From: Fulvitalea axinellae
Lineage (GTDB): Bacteria; Bacteroidota; Bacteroidia; Cytophagales; Cyclobacteriaceae
Length of the DNA: 64,000 nucleotides
Reading direction: 5' to 3'
Assembly: GCF_036492835.1 (NCBI RefSeq)
Contig: NZ_AP025318.1
Coordinates: 124,001 to 188,000, forward strand
Shown: positions 9,201-18,678 of the stretch, piece by piece
How the letters are laid out: every line of letters starts with the position of its first letter
How positions within the stretch are numbered: the stretch's first letter is position 1
Translations under genes and position numbers: made by a program
Notes under the pieces: generated by a model
What the model saw: the letters and a program-made list of their open reading frames with translations, nothing else
Databases searched by the model: none
Told to the model about the DNA's origin: nothing

Positions 9201-9419
9201 GAAATGAAGATTAAAAAGATGTATAAATTCAAAAACGAATATAATAAAACTATTAAAGTCAATTTGTATTTATAATATATTGCAAAATAAATAAGCTAAT
9301 CAATTAGAGAAAAACAGCCCTACTCACAAGGATTTATCACTTCCTTTATCCGTTTTGGATTTCCAATTTCCTACAGAAAAATTTCTCCGTCACGATAAAA
9401 GTCCTAGATTTGCCTTGAA

Positions 9420-9505
9420 GCTTTAGGGGTGTTCCGCCGATTTTTGGCCGGAACTGAGATGATACCCTTTGAACCTGAAACAGTTCGAACTGTCGGAGGG
9501 AAAAG
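9420..9505 (+). promoter_or_regulatory. TPP riboswitch (THI element)
   Basis: The conserved THI-box blocks appear in order: TTTAGGGGTG, then a P3 stem TTCCG/CGGAA, CTGAGATGATACCC, TGAACCTGA, a P5 stem CAGTTCGAACTG, and CGGAGGGAAAAG. The outer P1 helix pairs CTTT near 9421 with AAAG near 9502-9505. It precedes thiS and the rest of the thiamine operon, which it should shut off when thiamine pyrophosphate is bound. Confidence 0.93.
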
Positions 9506-9541
9506 TTTGTGGCGAGCCGAATCATACTGGACTAATCAGTT

Positions 9542-9570
9542 ACGGAATATCTTTTACAATTCTGTTTTTT
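9542..9570 (+). terminator. Riboswitch expression-platform terminator
   Basis: ACGGAAT (9542-9548) pairs with ATTCTGT (9559-9565) including one G-U pair and is followed directly by five T. It lies 37 bases after the aptamer. The preceding CAGTT at 9537-9541 together with GGAA could pair with TTCGAACTG of the aptamer P5 region, giving an antiterminator when no ligand is bound (inference). About 150 bases without any gene then separate it from thiS. Confidence 0.65.
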
Positions 9571-9719
9571 CCAGTCCAACCATCGTATGACTCGTTATAT
9601 CATATCCCTTCTCATCTCTCCTATCTAAGGTTTCTTCGACAACATATTCTGGCATAGCCTGCGCTTTGTTCCGATACTTTGTGCGTAGTCTTTATCGCCG
9701 GAAAAAATCAGAAAAAGCC

Positions 9720-9920
9720 ATGCGTATTCACGTAAACAACAAGGCCAGGGAAGTCAAAGACGAAAAAAACGTACACGATCTGTTGGAAGAGCTTGAAGTG
9801 CCAAAACAAGGGACGGCCGTGGCCATCAACAACCGAGTGGTGCCCAAAGACGCTTGGCTGTCCACACTTTTGGCCGAAGACGACAAAGTCACGCTAATCC
9901 GCGCCACGCAAGGCGGATAA
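9720..9920 (+). CDS. thiS: Sulfur-carrier protein ThiS
   Basis: A 66-residue ubiquitin-like protein starting at MRIHVNNK and ending in the required Gly-Gly, whose terminal carboxylate is thiolated to give the sulfur donor for thiazole formation. The central DLLEELEV and AVAINNRVVPKDAW segments are typical. An in-frame upstream extension from 9666 is unlikely because this start gives the normal family length. It is the first gene after the TPP riboswitch, and thiC follows after about 48 bases. The adenylating partner ThiF is not in the window. Confidence 0.92.
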   Translation: MRIHVNNKAREVKDEKNVHDLLEELEVPKQGTAVAINNRVVPKDAWLSTLLAEDDKVTLIRATQGG

Positions 9921-9959
9921 GCAAGTCCCTATTTTACCCGAAAAAACAAGAAACTATAG

Positions 9960-11834
<1,875 letters not shown>

Positions 11835-11842
11835 AATACTCC

Positions 11843-11957
11843 GGTATGAGGTATCAGGTCTCTAAGTATTAAGTACTAGACTCAAAAATACTTTAGGTAC
11901 TAGGTGTTGATTTTTCATCACCCAGTACCTAAGACCTGATACCAAATACCTCATACC
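11843..11957. repeat. REP-like composite palindrome in the thiC-thiE gap
   Basis: The left arm, beginning GGTATGAGGTATCAGGTC at 11843, is complementary to the right arm, where GACCTGATACC (with an inserted AAATACC) and CTCATACC end at 11957. Inside is a second hairpin, AGGTACTAGGTGTTGA against TCATCACCCAGTACCT. The units are built from repeated RGGTAYT/AGGTMTT-like words and are closely related to the repeat at 13406-13511. There is no gene in it. Confidence 0.8.
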
Positions 11958-11964
11958 AATAATT

Positions 11965-12588
11965 ATGATTTCAAAATTACACTATATCACCCAAGACCTC
12001 GCCCATAAAACCCATGCTGAGCAGACAGAGGCCGCTTGTGCGGGAGGTGTGGATTGGGTACAGCTTCGGGTAAAAAACCAGACGGACGAGCGGGTTTTGG
12101 AAATCGCTTTGGAGGTAAAAAGAATTTGTGACGCTCACGGCGCTACGCTGATTATTAACGACCGCGTTCGTGTGGCCAAAGAAGTCGGCGCCCACGGCGT
12201 ACACCTCGGCAAAACGGATATGCCCTCAAAAGAAGCGCGCCGGGTCCTCGGCGCCGGCTTTATAATCGGCGGCACCGCCAACACGTTGGACGATATCCGG
12301 GCATTGGAACAAGCCGGGGTGGATTATATCGGCCTCGGCCCGTTCCGCTTTACCGAGACGAAGAAAAACCTGAGTCCCGTGCTGGGTCTTGAAGGCTACC
12401 GCAATATCCTTGGCGGCGGCGTAAGCGTACCCGTGGTGGCTATAGGCGGCATCAAGCATGGTGATATCACCGCCGTGATGGAGGCCGGACCGCATGGCGT
12501 AGCGCTCAGCTCGCTGATCAATTTGGCCGAAAACCCCTCCGCTTCAGCCAAAAAGGTTCTGGATATTTTGGCGGGAAAGACCGCTTAG
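11965..12588 (+). CDS. thiE: Thiamine phosphate synthase ThiE
   Basis: A 207-residue TIM-barrel enzyme that joins hydroxymethylpyrimidine diphosphate and thiazole phosphate to thiamine phosphate. Characteristic motifs are [59 protein letters not shown] and [12 protein letters not shown]. It starts a few bases after the palindromic repeat. It belongs to the thi operon and is followed closely by thiG. Confidence 0.94.
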   Translation: MISKLHYITQDLAHKTHAEQTEAACAGGVDWVQLRVKNQTDERVLEIALEVKRICDAHGATLIINDRVRVAKEVGAHGVHLGKTDMPSKEARRVLGAGFIIGGTANTLDDIRALEQAGVDYIGLGPFRFTETKKNLSPVLGLEGYRNILGGGVSVPVVAIGGIKHGDITAVMEAGPHGVALSSLINLAENPSASAKKVLDILAGKTA

Positions 12589-12626
12589 CGTCCAACCCGT
12601 GTGAACGAAAAACCAAACGAACGAAA

Positions 12627-13394
12627 ATGCTCAAGATAGGCGATAAAGAATTTAAGTCCAGGCTGTTTACCGGCACGGGAAAATTCAGCGACAACGCCAC
12701 CATGAAGGCCGCGCTGGAAGCTTCCGAAAGCGAGCTTGTAACCGTGGCCCTAAAACGAGTGGACACCGATAACGAGGACGACGACATCCTGCGTCACCTC
12801 GGCCACGAGCGGATCAATCTGTTGCCCAACACCTCCGGAGTACGCGACGCAAAAGAGGCGGTATTCGTCGCCCAACTGGCCCGCGAAGCGCTTGGCACCA
12901 ACTGGGTGAAGCTCGAAATCCACCCCGATCCGAAGTACTTGATGCCCGATCCTATCGAAACGCTCAAGGCTACGGAAGAATTGGCAAAACTCGGGTTTAT
13001 CGTGCTTCCTTACATCCACGCCGACCCCGTTTTGTGCAAACGGTTGGAAGACGCCGGGACTTCGGCCGTAATGCCATTGGGCGCGCCCATCGGAAGTAAC
13101 CGCGGCTTGCGAACGCAAGACTTTCTGGAAATCATCGTAGAGCAAAGCAATGTGCCCGTAGTGGTAGACGCCGGCATCGGCGCGCCATCCGACGCAGCCA
13201 AAGCCATGGAGCTCGGCGCCGACGCCGTTTTGGTAAACACGGCCATAGCCGTATCTCCAAATCCGGTAGAAATGGGCGTTGCCTTCAAAATGGCCGTAGA
13301 GGCCGGTCGCATGGCTTACGAAGCCAAGCTGGCCCAAGCCAAAAACTTCGCCGAAGCCAGCAGCCCGCTGACCGGTTTTTTGGATGAATTGTGA
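12627..13394 (+). CDS. thiG: Thiazole synthase ThiG
   Basis: A 255-residue TIM-barrel enzyme that builds thiazole phosphate from deoxyxylulose 5-phosphate, dehydroglycine and ThiS thiocarboxylate. Family motifs are [36 protein letters not shown] with the likely Schiff-base Lys, [44 protein letters not shown]. It works with ThiH, encoded next. Thirty-eight bases separate it from thiE. Confidence 0.95.
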   Translation: MLKIGDKEFKSRLFTGTGKFSDNATMKAALEASESELVTVALKRVDTDNEDDDILRHLGHERINLLPNTSGVRDAKEAVFVAQLAREALGTNWVKLEIHPDPKYLMPDPIETLKATEELAKLGFIVLPYIHADPVLCKRLEDAGTSAVMPLGAPIGSNRGLRTQDFLEIIVEQSNVPVVVDAGIGAPSDAAKAMELGADAVLVNTAIAVSPNPVEMGVAFKMAVEAGRMAYEAKLAQAKNFAEASSPLTGFLDEL

Positions 13395-13405
13395 TGATCG
13401 TATTT

Positions 13406-13511
13406 GGTATCAGGTCTTAGGTATTAAGTACGATAAAATTCAGCCTCGAAATACTGGATTTATACCTCATAATGATTTTTACCTAAGACCTAATACCTGA
13501 TACCTAATACC
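13406..13511. repeat. Second REP-like palindrome, thiG-thiH gap
   Basis: GGTATCAGGTCTTAGGTATT and the following AAGTAC (13406-13431) face the inverted copy ACCTAAGACCTAATACCTGA and TACCTAATACC (13481-13511). The arms share the same words as the repeat at 11843-11957, with a different spacer. It fills the only other large gap in the operon. Confidence 0.8.
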
Positions 13512-13519
13512 ATTATTTG

Positions 13520-14629
13520 ATGACTTTCTACGAAAAATTCAAAGAATACGATTGGGAACGGATAAAGTCTGACATCTATTCCAAAACCGCCAGGGATGTT
13601 GAGCACGCTTTGTCGAAGGACAAACGGGATCTTGAGGACTTCAAGGCTTTGGTCTCGCCGGCGGCGATGCCCTATTTGGAACAAATGGCCCAACTCAGCC
13701 ATCGTCTTACCCAAAAACGTTTCGGCAAAACGATTCAGATGTACGTTCCGATGTACCTCTCGAACGAATGCCAAAACATCTGCACGTATTGCGGTTTTAG
13801 CCTCGACAACAAGATTCCGCGTATCACTCTCCGCCCGGAGCAGATAGAGCGCGAGATGAAGGTAATCAAGAAAATGGGCTACGAACACCTTTTATTGGTT
13901 ACCGGCGAAGCGAACCAAACGGTGGGCGTTCCCTATTTCGAAAAAGTACTGGATCAGGTCCGGGAAGAATTCTCCCACATCTCCATGGAAGTCCAGCCGA
14001 TGGACCAAACCGATTATGAAAAGCTTATTGATAAAGGGCTAAATACGGTTTTGGTTTATCAGGAAACCTACCACCAGGAAGATTATAAAAAGCATCACCC
14101 GAAAGGTAAAAAATCTAATTTCCAATATAGAATTGACACTCCCGACCGATTGGGCAAAGCCGGAATACATAAAATAGGCTTGGGTGTTTTGATCGGTCTG
14201 GAAGACTGGCGTACGGACTGTTTCCACGTGGCTGCGCATTTGGATTATCTGGAAAAAACGTATTGGAAGACGAAATACTCGATTTCCTTTCCTCGCCTGC
14301 GCCCTTTCAGTGGCGGAATGGAACCAAAAGTGGTAATGGACGACCGAGAATTGGTCCAGCTAATATGCGCGTACCGCATTTTCAACGAGGAAGTGGAGAT
14401 ATCGCTCTCAACCCGGGAACGCGAAACCTTCCGTGATAATGTTATCAAACTGGGTGTCACCAGCCTTAGTGCGGGTTCGAAAACCAACCCGGGCGGTTAT
14501 AGCGAAGAAAAAGACTCTTTGGAGCAATTCGAAATATCCGACGAACGAAGCGCCCAAGATATCGCCTCCATGATCCAAAGGCAAGGTTATGAACCTGTCT
14601 GGAAAGATTGGGATATGGCGTTGAGCTAA
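13520..14629 (+). CDS. thiH: 2-iminoacetate (dehydroglycine) synthase ThiH
   Basis: A 369-residue radical-SAM tyrosine lyase that supplies dehydroglycine to ThiG. The cluster motif CxxxCxxC is at residues 84-91 (CQNICTYC). Further family features are YVPMYLSNEC, LLVTGEANQTVG, VLVYQETYHQEDY, GLGVLIGLEDWRTD and the C-terminal SAGSKTNPGGY. The ATG at 13520 is chosen over the TTG one codon before. It is the last gene of the operon and is followed by a strong terminator. An anaerobic-type tyrosine lyase, instead of glycine oxidase ThiO, is the norm in Bacteroidota. Confidence 0.95.
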   Translation: MTFYEKFKEYDWERIKSDIYSKTARDVEHALSKDKRDLEDFKALVSPAAMPYLEQMAQLSHRLTQKRFGKTIQMYVPMYLSNECQNICTYCGFSLDNKIPRITLRPEQIEREMKVIKKMGYEHLLLVTGEANQTVGVPYFEKVLDQVREEFSHISMEVQPMDQTDYEKLIDKGLNTVLVYQETYHQEDYKKHHPKGKKSNFQYRIDTPDRLGKAGIHKIGLGVLIGLEDWRTDCFHVAAHLDYLEKTYWKTKYSISFPRLRPFSGGMEPKVVMDDRELVQLICAYRIFNEEVEISLSTRERETFRDNVIKLGVTSLSAGSKTNPGGYSEEKDSLEQFEISDERSAQDIASMIQRQGYEPVWKDWDMALS

Positions 14630-14636
14630 GCACCAA

Positions 14637-14688
14637 AAATACGGGGAAATCCAGAGGAAAAGCTTTCCCCGTATTTCAATTTGTTTTT
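14637..14688 (+). terminator. Intrinsic terminator of the thi operon
   Basis: A perfect 13-bp stem, AAATACGGGGAAA (14637-14649) with TTTCCCCGTATTT (14664-14676), is followed by a T-rich stretch to 14688. It starts eight bases after the thiH stop. Confidence 0.9.
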
Positions 14689-14775
14689 TCAGAATAAGAA
14701 TGTATCAATATAGATAATTCATTTTTTATAACTAACTTTTTAATCTATCAGTAATTGTTCACCTAATTTTTACTA

Positions 14776-15852
14776 ATGAGAATGCTTTTTAAATTTATAT
14801 TCTTCGTTTTCATCACGGCTATCCCCTATACGGGAATTTTTGCCCAGACAGAATCCGCCCAAGAACTACTCCAAGACGCCATAAGAGCTATGGATGGCGG
14901 AGAAACGGAATACTCTAGAGAACTACTGGACAAAGCCGAAAAACTGGACCCCGGAAAAATCATTTATCCTTATGAAAGGGCTTTTTCTTTTTATAAGGAA
15001 AAGAATTATCGAGAGGCGCAGAAGATTCTCAAAAAAATCCATAAGCGTCCAGAAGCTTCCGATATTATGTATCAGCTCTTGGGTAATACATACGATATGA
15101 TCGGAAACCCAAAAAAGGCGATAAAGACCTATGAAAAAGGTCTGGAAAGGTTTCCTAATTCCGGACCATTACATCTGGAAAGAGGTGTAATGGAAATAAA
15201 GGCAAAGAACTATCACGGCGCTCTTTCGATATTCAAAAAAGGAATCGGTGTCGCACCGAATTACTCTTCTTGCTATTATTGGGCTTCAAAAATATACCTG
15301 TCATCCTCGAAAAAAGTATGGGGAATGATCTATGCCGAGACTTTTATAAACTTGGAACGGAACAGCCAACGCACTAGGGAAATCAGCAAGCTCCTTTTTA
15401 ACGGATATAAGGATAACATCAAACTTAAGGGAGATTCCCTAAGTGTTCATTTCAGCGATAATACGATAAACCTGAATATACAAGGTGAGTTGGATCCTAA
15501 GAAATTATTGAAACAACTCTTCGAAACCGGTACCTACGAAATAACTATGGCGAAAGCCTTGATTGGAGAAAAAGCAATAAGCCTGGAATCCCTAGACAGG
15601 ATTCGAAACCGGTTTATCGATTTTTATTTTGAGGATTCTACAGATGGAGTGTTATCAATTCCTATTTTCGACTACCGAATGAAGATAAAGCAAAATGGAT
15701 TTTCCAAGGCTTATAACTATTGGCTTTTATCAGAAGGTGATACAGACGAATTCCATGCCTGGAAACAACTGAATCAGAAAAAATGGAAAGCGTTTGTTGA
15801 GTGGTTCACTAAAAATCAACTCCGCGCCGAAAAGAAAAAAGAAGAGGCCTAA
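14776..15852 (+). CDS. Secreted TPR-repeat protein of unknown function
   Basis: A 358-residue protein with a signal peptide (MRMLFKFIFFVFITAIPYTG, cleavage near FAQ). Residues about 25-190 contain tetratricopeptide repeats, for example YQLLGNTYDMIGNPKKAIKTYEKGLERFPN and LHLERGVMEIKAKNYHGALSIFKKGIGVAPN taken in parts. The C-terminal half (about 195-350) is a mixed alpha/beta region that I do not recognise. It is probably periplasmic and monocistronic. Codon use is more AT-rich than in the thi genes. Confidence 0.7.
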   Translation: MRMLFKFIFFVFITAIPYTGIFAQTESAQELLQDAIRAMDGGETEYSRELLDKAEKLDPGKIIYPYERAFSFYKEKNYREAQKILKKIHKRPEASDIMYQLLGNTYDMIGNPKKAIKTYEKGLERFPNSGPLHLERGVMEIKAKNYHGALSIFKKGIGVAPNYSSCYYWASKIYLSSSKKVWGMIYAETFINLERNSQRTREISKLLFNGYKDNIKLKGDSLSVHFSDNTINLNIQGELDPKKLLKQLFETGTYEITMAKALIGEKAISLESLDRIRNRFIDFYFEDSTDGVLSIPIFDYRMKIKQNGFSKAYNYWLLSEGDTDEFHAWKQLNQKKWKAFVEWFTKNQLRAEKKKEEA

Positions 15853-15888
15853 CGCCCCTGTTTTATATCTTGGAAATACGAAGGAAGA

Positions 15889-16167
15889 CTATTTTTTATA
15901 ATAAAACACTACACCGTCTTCCTCATCTATCTCTAGTTTTCCTTCCATATACTCTGCTTTCAGCTTTTCCTCAGCCTCGGCTACTTCGGTACGGGTTTTT
16001 TTTGCCAGCGTCTCCGCTGTCAGCTTGTTGCCGGAAATACGTAAAAGTGTTTTCACCTGTGCGTCAGTTATTCCGGAAGAAGGTTCCAAACCTTTATCTT
16101 TTTTATTTTTCAAATACAGATAATAGGCTATTCCGCCCAAAGTCACTAATAATAAAAACTTAAGCAT
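15889..16167 (-). CDS. Small membrane-anchored winged-helix-like protein A
   Basis: A 92-residue protein with an N-terminal anchor, MLKFLLLVTLGGIAYYLYLK, a charged linker and a compact C-terminal domain (ITDAQVKTLLRISGNKLTAETLAKKTRTEVAEAEEKL in outline) that looks like a winged helix-turn-helix. The anchor and about 25 bases upstream of the start are nearly identical to those of the next gene (16220-16567), but the C-terminal domain is different. It is the last of three leftward genes. Confidence 0.65.
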   Translation of the reverse strand: MLKFLLLVTLGGIAYYLYLKNKKDKGLEPSSGITDAQVKTLLRISGNKLTAETLAKKTRTEVAEAEEKLKAEYMEGKLEIDEEDGVVFYYKK

Positions 16168-16219
16168 ATGGCTATGTATAAACGTTTAAAAAACAGACTA
16201 ACCGTTCCCTATTCTTCCT

Positions 16220-16567
16220 TTATGAAAAATCATAAAGCACTTTTCCATCAGCGTTTACAGTCTCTTGTACTATTCCTTTTTCCACAAACTTCCGCAAGAG
16301 GGTTTCCACCTCTTCCATCCCCAACCCCGTCTTTATGATGATCTCTTTAATCGTCAAAATCTTTTTATATTCACTAAGCTCCAAGATCTTTTGCTCAGGG
16401 CTCTTCTTTCGCAACACTTCAGGTATTGATTTTTTAGGCGTATACGAAGGTCTTTTTACTTCCTTCTCCGTAATTCCTGTGTGGCCATACCTCCTATTCT
16501 GTTTATCCTTTTGATATAGATAATAGATTACACCACCTAAAACCAAATACAATAAAAATTTAAGCAT
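16220..16567 (-). CDS. Small membrane-anchored winged-helix-like protein B
   Basis: A 115-residue protein with the same anchor as its downstream neighbour (MLKFLLYLVLGGVIYYLYQK). Its C-terminal domain of about 60 residues (KSPEQKILELSEYKKILT through KVLYDFS) is shared with protein C at 16619-17089. The C-terminal domain has the helix-helix-helix-hairpin pattern of a winged helix. The leader contains GTATAAACGTTT (16576-16587 as read on the plus strand), repeated at 16176-16187 before protein A. Function is unknown. Confidence 0.65.
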   Translation of the reverse strand: MLKFLLYLVLGGVIYYLYQKDKQNRRYGHTGITEKEVKRPSYTPKKSIPEVLRKKSPEQKILELSEYKKILTIKEIIIKTGLGMEEVETLLRKFVEKGIVQETVNADGKVLYDFS

Positions 16568-16618
16568 ATACTAGCGTATAAACGTTTGAAAAAACTTGAG
16601 TAGCGATTCCTTTTTCAA

Positions 16619-17089
16619 TTACGAAAAGTCGTAAAGGACTTTTCCGTTCGCATCAACAGTTTCTTGGGCTATCCCTTTGTCTACGAATTTTCGTAAAACA
16701 ATTTCCGCTTCCTCAAGTCCCATTCCCGTTTTTACGATAACGTCTTTCATCGTCAAAATTTCCTTATGATTGCTGAGTGTCAGGATCGCTTGCTCCGGGT
16801 TCTTTTTCGATAACGATTCAAATCGCGGAGTTTCCTCCTTATGGTATGTCTTGAGTGGTTCCCTCTTAATATCTTTGTCTGATAGGTTATGAAGCATTTT
16901 CAGATATTCCAAATTCACGGAATCTACCTGATTACTAAGGGCAAATAAATCAATGACCCATCCTATGACAAAAAAACCACCTGTGAAAAAATAAAGTACG
17001 CCCCAGACGGGTTTCCCAATATAGAATTTATGAGCACCCAAAAAACCGAAGAAAAACCACAAAACGTAAGCTACTGTCTTTGACTTCAT
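16619..17089 (-). CDS. TM2-domain protein fused to a winged-helix-like domain (protein C)
   Basis: A 156-residue protein. Residues 1-52 form a TM2 domain: two membrane helices with the signature FFGFLGAHKFYIGK and the GWVIDLF end. After a linker, residues about 92-156 form the same domain as protein B, ending KVLYDFS. It is the first of three leftward genes. TM2 domains are widespread and of unclear function; the combination with a DNA-binding-like domain is unusual. Confidence 0.75.
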   Translation of the reverse strand: MKSKTVAYVLWFFFGFLGAHKFYIGKPVWGVLYFFTGGFFVIGWVIDLFALSNQVDSVNLEYLKMLHNLSDKDIKREPLKTYHKEETPRFESLSKKNPEQAILTLSNHKEILTMKDVIVKTGMGLEEAEIVLRKFVDKGIAQETVDANGKVLYDFS

Positions 17090-17940
17090 ATCTCCTTCCT
17101 ACTTTTACAGTTCAACTACCGCTATTCCCTCACTCACATTTTTTCCTTATACCTCTATTCCCAAGTCTATATGTCCCCTCCTCCTTCCGGTAGCGCCATA
17201 TTTAATGGCTGAATTTATATTATCTAAAACTAAAGTATGAAAAAACTGTACGGATTTCAGCTATTTAATTCCGAATTTTTTATTCGGAAAAATACAGACA
17301 CATACGGTACATTTAGACTTGCCAGAGGCATTTTCTTTCTACACTTAGAACCTCTCCTTTTACCGTTTTTTTGCTTTTAGCCGAGAGTGATACATATTTC
17401 TATATGAAATTATATCGAATCACTCCTCGGATCCTCAAATAAATTGTGGTCACCTAGAGAACCTCGTAGGCTCTTTCTAAAACTACTTAAATAACTACAC
17501 AGGAGAACCGAACGAATTCATCATAAGGAAACAAAACCAACCAATTATTCGATACAAAAAGATGGGCTTTGAAGTGATAGAAAATAGTATAATCTCACTA
17601 TTTAAAAACGTTAAAAAATTATATTAGCCAATACTAAAAGATATTCCCGATAAGCAGGACATAAATACGAAACGATTAGGTCGGTTCATTCACAAAATAT
17701 TGTTTTTTGTTTTTCAAAATCATTACATTTAGCCTAAATCGAGCATTGGAGCCCCTTACTAAGTGTCTAACAATGATTGGCAAAATGCCTATTTTGTGTT
17801 AAAGATACCAAAAGGTGGTTCCCGTAACTTTTTTCGCAAAATATACTGCGCCGACAAACGATGCACTTGGTTATGATAAGTCGTCTCTTTTTTCGGCAAA
17901 TATAAAAACTACGGTTGCGAACGGAACATTACGGAGGAGC
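17090..17940. other. Gene-free AT-rich stretch with one long hairpin
   Basis: No supported coding region is present. An imperfect hairpin occupies 17381-17430: CCGAGAGTGAT pairs with ATCACTCCTCGG with one bulged base, and the interior is itself partly self-complementary. No T-tract follows, so it is not an ordinary terminator. The promoter of the sigma-factor gene should lie in the last 250 bases; I cannot place it with confidence. Confidence 0.5.
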
Positions 17941-18318
17941 ATGAACCACAGTCAATTCAAATCTTTTTTTGAGGAAAACTATTCTCCTCTCTGTCTGTAT
18001 GCTTACCGTATAGTCAATGACGACGGCCTAGCCAAAGATATTGTTCAAGACTCGTTTCTGAAGATATGGGAAAAAATCGAAGGATCGGATATAGAAAATC
18101 CGAAAGGATACCTTTTCAGAATTGTCCGTAACAAAGCGCTGGATGAAACAGGTGCGCAACACACGACACTTGATGACAGCTTTATTGGACCTAGCGTCGA
18201 TTCTTCCGAAAAAAGTCTGATAATAGACGAATGCTATGATATTCTCAAAGAACTTTTGTCCAGAGTTCCTTTTAAAAGCCGGGAGATATTCGAGATGAGC
18301 CGTTCGGCGGGAATATAA
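17941..18318 (+). pseudogene. ECF sigma factor, truncated by an IS3 element
   Basis: The reading frame from MNHSQFKSFF shows sigma-70 region 2 (FEENYSPLCLYAYRIVNDD, AKDIVQDSFLKIWEKIE, GYLFRIVRNKALDE) and the beginning of region 4 (LLSRVPFKSREIFEMSR). It stops after EMSRSAGI, where the homologous proteins continue with the helix-turn-helix that reads the -35 element. The IS3 left end follows two bases later. In this phylum such sigma factors usually activate SusC/SusD loci together with a FecR anti-sigma factor; no FecR gene is present here. In-frame codons upstream to 17815 are probably not translated. Confidence 0.85.
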
Positions 18319-18366
18319 TACCCCTGAATTTTCGGACCAGTGTCTTGGTTTAAAAATCACTAAATT

Positions 18367-18678
18367 ATGAGCATGAAAACGAGAACGACACGTAGGAAAT
18401 TCAGCGCCAAATTCAAGGCGGAAGTAGCGATCGAAGCACTGAAGGAAAGAGAAACCACCCAAGACCTCTGCAGACGATACGATCTTCACGCCACCCAGAT
18501 TTCACAATGGAAGAACGAGTTTCTGCAACGCTCAGCAAGCGTTTTTGAAGGGCACAAGGAAAAAAAAGAGAACGAGAAAGCGGAGAAGGCGACAGACCAA
18601 CTGTACAGTAAAATAGGGAAGCTGGAGATGGAAAACGACTTTTTAAAAAAAAGCTTAAAGAAGTTGGGGCGTCTATAG
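18367..18678 (+). CDS. IS3-family transposase OrfA
   Basis: A 103-residue protein with an N-terminal helix-turn-helix (KFSAKFKAEVAIEAL, TTQDLCRRYDLHATQISQWK) followed by a leucine-zipper-like coiled coil (KIGKLEMENDFLKKSLKKL). It binds the element ends. An A8 run at 18645-18652 near its end forms a slippery A_AAA_AAA site for -1 frameshifting into orfB. Confidence 0.92.
   Translation: MSMKTRTTRRKFSAKFKAEVAIEALKERETTQDLCRRYDLHATQISQWKNEFLQRSASVFEGHKEKKENEKAEKATDQLYSKIGKLEMENDFLKKSLKKLGRL

Noticed and set aside
9469-9657. 62-codon plus-strand frame overlapping the TPP riboswitch
   Set aside because: It starts inside the aptamer and covers the terminator; the RNA structure explains the sequence.
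11843-13511. Repeated intergenic palindromes considered as a CRISPR array
   Set aside because: There are only two copies, 1.5 kb apart, with genes between and no regular spacers or cas genes.
18319-18321. TAC on both sides of the IS3 element as a target duplication
   Set aside because: It appears only if the left tip is shortened by one base, which worsens the inverted-repeat match; three bases can match by chance.
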